Origin: Cladopsammia gracilis
Lineage: Eukaryota; Cnidaria; Anthozoa; Scleractinia; Dendrophylliidae
Assembly (NCBI GenBank): GCA_022457155.1
Contig: JAJGOT010000135.1
Coordinates: 1,470,001 to 1,534,000, forward strand
Length of the DNA: 64,000 nucleotides
Reading direction: 5' to 3'
The position numbers were made by a program, and so were the translations under genes. The notes below the pieces were generated by a model that was not told the DNA's origin, ran no database searches, and saw only the letters and a program-made list of their open reading frames with translations. Shown here piece after piece: positions 56,897 to 64,000 of the stretch. Positions within the stretch are counted from its first letter, which is position 1; every line of letters starts with the position of its first letter.

Positions 56897-59800
56897 CCCA
56901 CGTGATTAATGTTTTTAATGAAAACCTGTCAGTATTATTCCTTTATGATTCTAAATAGGATCTTCAGGACTGTCAGTAATAGTATGACATAAACATATTA
57001 ATTTAAATGATATTTTGGTAAAGATCCCAAATTTCCTATTAAAGATCCTATAGGATCCTGAGTAGGATCCTATTCCTATTTAGGATCTTGACTAGGTTCC
57101 TATTCCTATTTAGGATCCTGCCTAGGATCCTAATCCTATTCAGGATCCTATAGGATCCTGCAGGATCTTACAGGATCCTTCAAAATCCTACAGGATCCTA
57201 CATAGGATTTCTACCAGGGAAGGTGCATTAAATTGTGTTGGACTTATTCCAGAATAAGCTTATAATTATTGCACTCAACAGTCGTGGGAATTTAAGGGCA
57301 CAAGAACTTAAAACAAATTTTATGTGTTGGCAAATAGGATATAGACCATGGTATTGTACATGTAGCATTTTGTATTGTCCAAGCCCATGATTTTTTGGAC
57401 AAGACAATTTGCTCTACCCAAGAGCTACAAATGTACAATGTACCTAGAAAAATCATGTCAAAATACTGGAGTATAAGCCTATGGCAAAACAGCATCCAAT
57501 CTAAGGTTCAAGCAGTGCTACTGTCAGATCATTTGTTGTTGACGTGGCCGATCAGACATACTGTACATTGTAGACACTGTTAAGTAGCAGCCACTTTAAT
57601 AAAATGAAGATTGCCTCTGGTATTGCCTCTTGAGTAACGTCTGATCCAGTTTTAAACTCGTCATTTTCTATATTCTTTTACATCAGATATTAGGGTACTT
57701 ACATGTAGTGGCCTTAAAATAATCATTGACAAACAGAAACACTATCCTTATTTAAAAAGCCTTCAACTGAACCCTGCCCTAACTCAAACTGGCATTATGT
57801 ACACAATCATGTAAACCTGATAATCACATCCCTGATAATCATATGAACTAATTTTGAAGGGATCTCTTTGTGGCCTACAATGGGTTAAGCTCCCATTGTA
57901 GGCCACTTGTGGCTTGTGTGCAACTTTACCTCTTAACTGTGTACCTAATAACTGTTTTAAATTGTTGTTGTTTATAAATATTTAGGTACAACCACCCAGT
58001 AGGTGTTGTGGTATTGTCATTACTTGGCCTGGTCATCTGGATTCTCGGATATCGTCTCATAAAGGTAAAAATTTATAATTATGAAGATTTATTGCTAATG
58101 TCAGGATTGTTATAAAATGCAGGCTGAGACTCAGGGAGCATCTGGAGACTAAAAAATGAGATGGCATCAAACAGTACACTGAGCACAGTTGTTGCTCTGA
58201 GACTCTCCCAATGGCAAAAATTAAAATCTAGAGGACATAGCAGGCATTATAAAGTCCTTGACAGATTGGCCTTTTGAATAGTGCATTACTGTACATGTAT
58301 GTTTTGGACACACACACACACCAAAAACAAACAAACAAGAGTTTTACTAATATTTTATGGAAGTCACCCTTTAAGGTGATGTTCTTAATTTCTTCACTAG
58401 AATTATTCTCAACTACAGCTGTACTTGCGTTGTATAAATATTAATAATTATAAATGGGAACCATGGCATGTAATAACCTACAATACAGTGGACTACTGTA
58501 CTTGTACAGTATCGTGCAAAAGTACGATGCAAACAATATTCATCCGCGATTTTCAATAAATTTCATTTGCATTACTTAATTGCATAATACTGTACCTTGA
58601 AATCCAGGGAAAATGGCACAGTAATCAGTACTCACTTTGGTCACAGACACAAGATTTATATCAAGCAACTTAAATCAATCAAAATTAATTATTTACGGCA
58701 CGGGTAATTTGCCGAACGCCGAACATTGTTCTCACCCTTAACAGTAAATAAAAGCTAACCAATTCGAATCAGTGCTTAACCCTAAATACTGTAAATCAGT
58801 GCTACAATATTTAGGGTTAAGCACCGATCTGATTCAAATTGGTTAACTTTTATTTTTACAGTTGTGGGTGAGAACAGTGTTCGGCATTTGGCGTTCGGAG
58901 TTCGGCAAATTACCCTTGCCGAATTATTAAAGGAAAAGGATTGTGAGACACAGTGTGTCCAACAGGAGTTGAAACCCATGACAGCTTCCATATTATGTTT
59001 ATTAGTGTTGTCAGTTTTACATGTACTCATCCATACATGTACCTGTATTTGTAAATACTAGGTAGATGATTTTAAGTACAGTTTTGAAGCATTTATTCAG
59101 GCCTGTTGATGGATATTACTGCGCCTTTCAATAACATGCAGAATTTGAAATTCAAATTTCCACCAACAGTTGCGTTTTACACTGCGGTTAATCATCTTAG
59201 CTTACCTCTCAGGAAACAGATCTTCACTTCAATGAGGTCAAAAGGTCACGTCCTTGCATTATGATTGGTAGATTTCGATCCATTTTGTTTGTTTCTTTTT
59301 TACATGGTCCGTTGGCTTTCGTATAATTATGATTGACGGCAGGGAATAACGCAACTGTTGGTGGAGATTTGAATTTCAAATTCCGCATGTTATTGAAAAG
59401 CACAATAAGTACAAATCTTTTTTTTTTTATGTCCGGCTACTCACATTACTTATTAAGCTTTGTTATTTTCTTCAGCCCATAGTTATTGTGGCAGCATTCA
59501 TTTTTGCTGGTGTTGGATTTTACTCCCTCAGTCCTGATGTGTTAGACACAGAATTCTGCTGTGATGGGAACCATAACTTAGAAGGTAATATTTAAATCCA
59601 CAGTCAATTGGCTAAAGTTAAAGGGTTAGCTGGAGTTGAATGTCCTGGGGGGGACAGGCATATACACGTAATTGATGGGGGTGGCTGTTGGGAAGTCCCC
59701 AGCAACTTCAATGTACACTGTAAGTGAAAGCCCTGATTTGGGGCTTTTTGTTTCTGATTTATAACCTAAAACCGCAAAGGGCTGATTACATTCATGTGCA

Positions 59801-62800
59801 AGAGAATTGTAACTGGCAATTGATGCATTATTATGTTACTTGTATATCCTGATAAACCTCACAATAAGGACTTGGAAAATTTCCAATCTTTATTCACTGA
59901 AAAACTTGTCTGACAAACATGTTATTTTGACAGTGCGGATCTCCATTAGCATTATTTGTGGCCTCCTTGCTGGTGCATTGGCCTGCTATGTGTACAAGAT
60001 TGGTGTTTTCTGTATGGGCTGTATTGTTGGATGGGTGAGTTAATTGACTTACCTTGCAGGTATAAAAAAGATAATTAAAATAGCAGACTCATTTTGTTAT
60101 TAAGTGTCATTCTATTTAAGTGCAAGTTAGTAATAATTACAGGTATAGACTGAGATGTTATAAATTGAAGAATTCAGTTACACTGTATAACATTGAACAT
60201 TTATATGTACAGTGTATACTATTTTGATATTCTTAAAACTCCCAACTGGTATGATGCTGGCGAGTTGGCTATTGACAATTAGCTACAGTATATAAATTAT
60301 AATTAAATCAAAGCTTTGTAGGGGACTGTCATGTTACTGTACGTGTACAGTTATTGAATCCACCTATATGTACATTGTAGTGGTTAGAGAAAAGAACCTG
60401 AACCTGGAACCTCAGACTGATATTTGCGCCCTGGGTACTACATGTATGCCAATTGTCACCTCCAGTTAGTACAGTGTACATGTAGATGTTATTCATTAAT
60501 TTGACTTGTACAATACTAATCCAGGGTTTAACTGTTGTTATTTTCACCTGTAGGCTTTGTCTATTGTAGTTGTCACTCTGTGGGTGTCAAAACACTTGGC
60601 AAGGTAGGCTGCAGATACAACACAATACGATATCACTGTAATTAATGTACATGTATTTAAAAGAATTAATGTTTAAAAATGAATACATCAGGATAATGGT
60701 TTAGTGTATTTGAAACTCTTCAAGATTGGTAAACAACCAGCTCCCCACCCCACTTTGGTCTGAAGTGTCATGCCATCCAGTGACATAAGGGATTATTGTG
60801 AGAATGGTAGGCACATTTCTCTCGCCGGCACCCACAGGACATAGGGCAAGAAAGTGGCTGACACTTCAGACTGCACCCCACGTTCACAAAATGCTGTTTA
60901 CTGATTCAGAAATTCTCAAATCTCCAAGGTCGTTGCTAATGATCACTTCAACTGTAGTAGGACTTAATTAGCTAATATTATAATATTCCAAGAGTTCAAA
61001 GCCTGATCAAAGAAAAGGAATGTTGATACTTAAGATAAATAGTGTTAAAATCATAATGAAAAAAAAATCCCAGACATTTCTGGGAGAACTGCATTAAATT
61101 TATTATTAAACAGTGATTGCAGTCATTATTATTCAGTCAATATAAAATGATGAAATAAAATTAATGATGGTTAAATGATTGTCTTTGATGATTTTGTTTT
61201 CAGTGACCTGGCATTTTATGGCATTTATGGTGGCACTGGTCTAATTTTTGGAGTGGTTGCTGTTTGGCTTGAGAAGGTGTTTGTTGTAATTGCTACCTCC
61301 TTCTCAGGATCTCTGATGTTTCTACTTGGTTAGTGATTAATAAAACTACATGTCATTGTATCTGATAATTATGCACTGGTTTCTCCAGGTGATAATTAAA
61401 TTCTCATGCTGTACAAGTTTTTTTAACCTTTTAACTCCCAAGGTGCCAAAAATCAAAATTCTTGAAAGGAAAATCCCAAATTTCATTTTGTAAAATAGCG
61501 GCACCATACAGAAGTACTGTCAAAGAGGTTTCATTTGAATGGTCACACCATAGGATTTCGTCAACAGATTCAAAAGTTAGAACAAATGGTACCATGCCAA
61601 AGTACTGCTGAAGAGGTTTCATTTGAATGGTCACACCATAGGATTTCGTCAACAGATTCAAAAGTTAGAACAAATGGTACCATGCAAAAGTACTGCTGAA
61701 GAGGTTTCATTTGAATGGTCACCCCATAGGGTTTCATCTACAGACTCAAAAGTTAGAACTACATTACATGTCTCCATAATTGACTCTGGGAGTAAAAGGT
61801 TTAAATCAGTTTTTGACGACTTTTTGCCATGTAAAAAAAACACCTTTCTGAAGACTTTTGGTACAACTGACCAATTACATGTCAATTACATGGTAAAGAA
61901 GAGTTATCAATTTTCACATAATTAATGCATGCTGATGACTACACAGGGCACAGAGGAGTCAGTTTTGTCCTGTAATTTTCACTGTATTTTCACCATGCAA
62001 ATCGATCTTGTCAGAGCAAAAATATTATGTGACCGAATAGTGTGATCATGTTATGCATCTGGTGAAATTTTATCCTCAAGCTGAAAGCTGGCAATGGTCA
62101 ACCAGGATGGTGATGATTTCTTATCACTATCTTGGTATGTTGTTGTATACAATTTAAACTTTCTAAAAATTAAGTCCTATCCCCCATTTATTATAACACT
62201 CCCATGGCATAACTCATGATGATACATGTACCATCCCCTTTCATTACTATACAGTTCCAGTGGTTGAAGTTCTACTTAGCTTGAGAGCTTATCTTTTATC
62301 TCCAAATCCTTCCCTTTTAGGTCTGGATCACTACTGCAGGACTGCTTTCACCGTGTTGATCGAGAACATTCTGTTCAAGACAAAGGATGCTTTCAGTCAA
62401 GCAGCCTACACACCTTCTCATGTGACACTGGATTTCCATGAGGCTCATAAGGAATTTAATGATCAGGGTGAGCCAAGATATACTCTGCCTGGGGACATGA
62501 CCCCTCCCCTCCTAAATGGGAGGGGTTATGCACCATAACCCCTTCCCCCCCCCCCCCCCTCTCTTAATTTTGTAGCTATATTCCTGCTCTGTTGACTGAG
62601 GCAAAAGGCCAACTTAGAGCACAAGCCAGTAATTGTAATACACTATATGAATGTAAAATTTTGTTGCAGCGGAGATGTGAAGTAAAATTGTAAGGAGATT
62701 AAATTTTGGCAACACAGTAGCGACCCACCCACACGGGTCATTCATATTAATTTTCGTTTCTTTTCAGCATTAGCGATGTTCCTTGGCTGGCTGTTGATGT

Positions 62801-63021
62801 CAGCAGTTGGTGCCATGTTGCAGTTCATGTACACAGCTCAGGAAATTGACACAAAACTGTTCATTAGAAGCTGTGGCTGCGGCTCAAGAGACAGTGCTGT
62901 TCCTGATGATAAAGGAGTCAGATACGTGGTCCTGCCGCCACCTAAACTGAGGGCCTTGTTACTACACCAGACCAACAGAAGAGAAATCATGAAAGACTCC
63001 TGGGATGATATCACTGGATAG
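36944..63021 (+). CDS. Seven-TM DUF4203 protein (TMEM198/TM7SF3-like), 9 exons
   Basis: Exons: 36944-36980 (tentative first), 37114-37249, 57986-58064, 59476-59584, 59934-60034, 60554-60603, 61204-61328, 62321-62467, 62768-63021. Phases agree at every join; total 345 aa. Seven hydrophobic helices lie at about 62-80, 85-102, 121-140, 143-163, 173-193, 195-213 and 263-284, with glycine-rich stretches (GGTGLIFG, GLLAGALA) typical of DUF4203. TMEM198 acts in Wnt co-receptor phosphorylation and TM7SF3 in stress responses; which of the two this matches is unclear. Exon 2 ends ...KPYIG and the next coding exon, 20.7 kb away, starts YNHPVGVV. That intron holds the hAT-like and 18-kb transposons. Exon 1 rests on a phase-1 donor only and is the weakest join. 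Confidence 0.8.
37944..39183. mobile_element. hAT-like non-autonomous element, 1,240 bp
   Basis: Termini CAGGGCTCGAGACTAAC and its exact inverse, flanked by the direct repeat TTAAT (37939-37943 and 39184-39188). CTAGCC/CTAGT subterminal repeats lie at both ends. The middle (about 38360-38970) is a degenerate array of about 60-bp units, TCTTCTCGATGTTTTTCCGT...AGTACGTTCGTAAGGTGTTA. No transposase. CAGGG ends suggest hAT; a 5-bp duplication would fit the hAT5 type. Confidence 0.75.
39200..40330. repeat. Left subterminal array, 31-bp unit
   Basis: The first 250 bp are dense AGGATCCT/AGATCCT motifs. Then about 25 units of AGGATCCTGCTCAATTTATA followed by GGATCTTATAC (period 31). Copies near 39560-39780 are almost identical, suggesting recent expansion. 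Confidence 0.92.
40356..40454. mobile_element. Small hAT-like MITE
   Basis: CAGGGCTGTCATT and inverted AATGACAGCCCTG, 99 bp, inserted just inside the left array. Confidence 0.75.
40830..41202. mobile_element. MITE with ACAGTCCGTACTGC termini
   Basis: GAATTACAGTCCGTACTGCA at the left, and GCAGTACGGACTGTAATTC at the right. Confidence 0.75.
41208..41748. mobile_element. Palindromic MITE abutting the BEN gene stop
   Basis: Arms share AAAGTGCATA.GAACC.AAA, AGTTATAAAA/TTTTATAACT, CAAAATAGCATAACTTTGAA-type and AATGTTGGTTGCA blocks in inverted order. The right end reaches the BEN stop codon (41746-41744). Confidence 0.7.
41744..47885 (-). CDS. BEN-domain protein carried by the 18-kb transposon, 9 exons
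   Basis: Minus-strand exons: 47885-47819, 46990-46826, 46340-46206, 45408-45310, 44726-44668, 43774-43616, 43270-43175, 42650-42464, 41877-41744. Every donor, acceptor and phase fits, giving an uninterrupted 366-aa frame. Exon 2 gives KFYLVWFPEDLKYSLVDG. Exon 4 has a basic stretch (KQKGKKKA), a likely nuclear signal, then an acidic Ser-rich run. Exon 6 forms a probable coiled coil at about 176-210. Exons 8-9 (about 261-356) are a BEN domain: KKPSLYATALMAHLF, KKKALDQAKINLIK, then IKFSEKTLEKCWSDIR. BEN domains bind DNA and recruit repressive chromatin factors. Its place inside the TIRs, back to back with the transposase, suggests it binds the subterminal arrays, as TnpA does in plant CACTA elements; this is inferred. 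Confidence 0.88.
42800..42985. mobile_element. Foldback MITE in BEN gene intron 7
   Basis: Near-perfect arms: ATTTGGTTTTATCGACTGAG and its inverse. The centre is AGCGCTAGCGAATCGCTCCG. Confidence 0.8.
44142..44628. mobile_element. TIR element with TTAAAGGGA ends in BEN gene intron 5
   Basis: TTAAAGGGATGGTTTCACGG at the left, and the inverse of CCGTGAAACCCTCCCTTTAA at the right. TTAA at both ends suggests a TTAA target. The open frame inside has no recognisable domain. Confidence 0.75.
45690..45955. mobile_element. TIR MITE in BEN gene intron 3
   Basis: CTGATTGTTCAAAAGCTGAT and CTAACCCAGGATTAA at the left are inverted relatives of TTAACCCTGGGTTAG and GTGCTTTGAACAACCTGGCC at the right. Confidence 0.65.
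46450..46720 (+). repeat. tRNA-like SINE in BEN gene intron 2
   Basis: B-box-like CCCGGGTTTAATTCC, then GGTTTTTTCTCCAGCATCTC and CTCAAAAACCAACATTTCTA, a tail I recall from anthozoan SINEs. Confidence 0.55.
47886..48114. promoter_or_regulatory. Candidate bidirectional promoter of the 18-kb transposon
   Basis: 229 bp between the divergent BEN-protein and transposase start codons. The gap contains TTGGCCAATCAGAAA (inverted CCAAT box, about 48022-48036) and no clear TATA box. Inferred from layout. Confidence 0.5.
48115..54062 (+). CDS. tnp2/DUF4218-type (EnSpm/CACTA-like) transposase, 3 exons
   Basis: Exons 48115-48541, 50992-51558 and 52189-54062 join in phase 1 at GT-AG sites to give 955 aa without a stop. 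Residues 1-210 are acidic and Ser/Glu-rich, followed by a helical segment. A zinc-ribbon-like C284-x2-C287-x9-C297-x4-C302 lies before the core. The core starts with WHLDG (D382) and KSKNMSLWPIQ, then LPLNLRY and GLWYGKKKPN. Next come D467 with GRWGCSVCLHPG, and DYMHQVLEGE (D556), matching the order of transposase family tnp2. HSLTHFPEQVRTHGP and FVFESMLAHLKRLSHG resemble DUF4218. It should bind and cut the element's ends in the nucleus. Catalytic assignments D382 and D467 come from block position, not alignment. Intron 1 holds a large foldback and minisatellites. Confidence 0.9.
48730..49020. repeat. Minisatellite between poly-C and CCCGGG ends
   Basis: CCCCTGAAGAATTCC-type units (about 30-40 bp spacing) between GGTTGAGGTACA and TGTTCCTCAACCCGGG, which are inverted, so it may be a MITE with an internal array. 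Poly-C at about 48739-48756. Intron 1 of the transposase gene. Confidence 0.6.
49020..50150. mobile_element. Large foldback element in transposase intron 1
   Basis: Arms meet near 49590. ATGACGTCATAAAAATT / AATTTTTATGACTTCATG, CTGAATTTTGATATGACGTA / ATGTATCAAAATTCAG and GGTATGTGGATACA / TGTATCTACATACC-like blocks are in inverted order. Same family as the flanks of the foldback in NUDT14 intron 1. Confidence 0.7.
50530..50770. repeat. Tandem repeat, 81-89 bp unit, three copies
   Basis: GAATATGTAATGGTCACCTG recurs at about 50539, 50620 and 50709, with GGGGATGGCATTGGAGGGAG in each copy. Predicted open frames across it are artefacts of the repeat. Confidence 0.8.
54063..55670. other. Non-coding arm of the 18-kb transposon, with one MITE
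   Basis: AT-rich. A hairpin MITE lies at about 54602-54722 (GGTGGATAGTGCTATCCA and its inverse). No exon recognised. Confidence 0.6.
55672..57219. repeat. Right subterminal array, 32-bp unit
   Basis: About 30 units of AGGATCCTGTAAGATTCTAC followed by CAAGATCCTATT (period 32) to about 56760. A 30-base C run lies at 56864-56893. The last 200 bp again carry AGGATCCT motifs up to the TIR. The unit differs from the left array apart from AGGATCCT. Confidence 0.92.
58685..58930. mobile_element. Hairpin MITE in the DUF4203 gene
   Basis: GGGTAATTTGCCGAACGCCGAAC at the left is inverted near 58890-58915. TTTAGGGTTAAGC and its inverse lie near the centre. Confidence 0.7.
59122..59405. mobile_element. 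Hairpin MITE in the DUF4203 gene
   Basis: TTCAATAACATGCAGAATTT, then CACCAACAGTTGCGTT on the left; AACGCAACTGTTGGTGG and CGCATGTTATTGAA inverted on the right. Confidence 0.75.
61422..61805. mobile_element. MITE containing three tandem 89-bp repeats
   Basis: AACCTTTTAACTCCCA and TGGGAGTAAAAGGTTT are inverted ends. The inside repeats TTTCATTTGAATGGTCACAC and AACAAATGGTACCATGC three times. Intron 7 of the DUF4203 gene. Confidence 0.75.
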
Positions 63022-63426
63022 TCTGTCAGTCTCTGAGTTTAATGAGCTGTCATCTTGAAAAACACAGTGTACCTACTCTGAGGAGGGTATTCAATTGCGT
63101 ATAAGGGAGTAAGGGTGGAGATAGCTTCATCCCCGCAAACTTCCCCCCCCCCCCCCCCTTCCTCCCTTTGAGCAGTGTTGTGCTGGCCTCACAACTATGT
63201 CTTTCAAGATGGCAGCTAAACAAACACGATTTAACTCGGAGGACACGTGGGAAAATAACAGAGTGTAGATAGTTTATAATATAATGTTTCGTAATCAACC
63301 TCAGGAAATAAGCAGTTACCGTGTGGCACTGAATTTGTGCGGTTTTTTTCACGATCCGCGATAAAAAGATCCCGCCAAAAAATAATCCCACAAAACTTTT
63401 CTCTGCAAAAATTTACTCCGCTGTTG
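63022..63426. other. 3' flank of the DUF4203 gene
   Basis: No gene seen. Poly-C at about 63144-63160. Confidence 0.5.
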
Positions 63427-63929
63427 TAATTAATAGGGCAGCAAGAATAATTACCTATTTTAATTATGACATTCGGTCTGCTGATATTTTGGAAGACCTT
63501 GGCTGGGACACTCTTGAACGTAGGCGCTCAAAGCAATTAGCGGTTAGTGTCTATAAAGCTAAAAATAATCTTTCTTCTAAGGGTCTAAAAAATCTTTTTC
63601 GACCAATAACGAATGTTCATTCTTATAAATTGAGAAACAACTTGAACAATTTGTTTGTTCATAGACCCCGAAAGGAAGCGGGAAAGTGTAGCTTTAACTA
63701 TCGGGGCACTGTTCAAATAAACTCAAAACTGAGCCATCTATCGCATCTTTTAAAGCCGCCTTATAGTAGTTTTAATCTTATAGGTAACATAGAAAAATTC
63801 ATTAGTATTGTAATTTTAATTAGAAATTTTTAACATGTTTAGGTATTTATAGAGAATATTTAGTATACACGGCTCTCTGGAAGAGCATTTTGTAATTAAT
63901 GATGGGATACCGTGTTTTTAAATAAAGCT

Positions 63930-63935
<6 letters not shown>
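63427..63935 (+). pseudogene. 3' end of a non-LTR retrotransposon (CR1/L2-like)
   Basis: The frame reads INRAARIITYFNYDIRSADI, then LEDLGWDTLERRR, ...YKLR and SFNYRG, the usual C-terminal signature of CR1/L2-type reverse-transcriptase ORFs, with the expected WNxLP block altered. 5'-truncated; followed by AATAAAGCT and a trinucleotide tail. Confidence 0.75.

Positions 63936-64000
<65 letters not shown>
63936..64000. repeat. (GAT)n microsatellite, runs off the window
   Basis: About 22 perfect GAT units, the 3' tail of the preceding LINE fragment. Confidence 0.95.

Larger units (their letters stand above)
39200..57219. mobile_element. 18,020-bp EnSpm/CACTA-like transposon with transposase and BEN-domain genes
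   Basis: The left end CCCTGGTAGAAATCCTA (39200) is exactly inverted at the right end (to 57219). Similarity runs about 30 bp with two mismatches (ACTTAGGATCCTG against ATGTAGGATCCTG). Long AGGATCCT-rich arrays lie inside both ends. Two intact, divergent, spliced genes sit between them: BEN-domain protein (47885-41744) and tnp2-type transposase (48115-54062). The flanks share only AA next to the ends, so a 2-bp target duplication is possible but weak; CACTA elements make 2-3 bp. The termini are CCCTG instead of the usual CACTA/CACTG. It sits in intron 2 of the DUF4203 gene and has collected several MITEs and a SINE. Confidence 0.82.

Overview
This is animal nuclear DNA. Genes have many short exons with GT-AG introns, and the window is dense with tRNA-derived SINEs, hairpin MITEs, truncated LINE ends and poly-C tracts. 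The repeat style and gene families suggest a cnidarian, probably a stony coral or other anthozoan; this is an inference, as I could not search a database. Splice joins were worked out by hand from splice sites and reading phase.

Layout. (1) 1-14.3 kb: two related Ly6/uPAR-type surface protein genes (last exon at 948-1279; two-exon gene at 6499-10132) among MITEs, SINEs and a decayed tyrosine-recombinase fragment. (2) 14.8-20.2 kb: a class A GPCR gene on the minus strand, cut between TM6 and TM7 by a 4,366-bp DNA transposon (15016-19381). The transposon has 254-bp terminal inverted repeats, a 6-bp target duplication, and an intact integrase + OTU protease + F-box-like transposase. (3) 25.6-32.4 kb: an intact NUDT14-like Nudix gene with a duplicated 44-nt exon that looks suited to mutually exclusive splicing. 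(4) 32.8-36.8 kb: an intact CHURC1 (Churchill) gene on the minus strand, tail-to-tail with NUDT14. (5) 36.9-63.0 kb: a seven-TM DUF4203 (TMEM198/TM7SF3-like) gene, head-to-head with CHURC1. Its second intron holds a 1.24-kb hAT-like element and an 18,020-bp transposon (39200-57219). (6) 63.4-64.0 kb: a LINE 3' end with a long (GAT)n tail.

The 18-kb element is the most notable object. Its ends share CCCTGGTAGAAATCCTA in inverted orientation, and inside each end lies an array of about 31-32 bp repeats rich in the palindrome AGGATCCT. Between the arrays sit two divergent genes 229 bp apart, both intact through splicing. One is a 9-exon BEN-domain protein (366 aa); the other is a 3-exon tnp2/DUF4218-type (EnSpm/CACTA-like) transposase (955 aa). 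This parallels the plant CACTA plan of a transposase plus a DNA-binding protein that acts on subterminal repeats, but with a BEN-domain partner.

The three housekeeping-type genes form a compact cluster (NUDT14 > < CHURC1 < > DUF4203) whose introns have been inflated by transposons while the exons and splice phases stayed intact.
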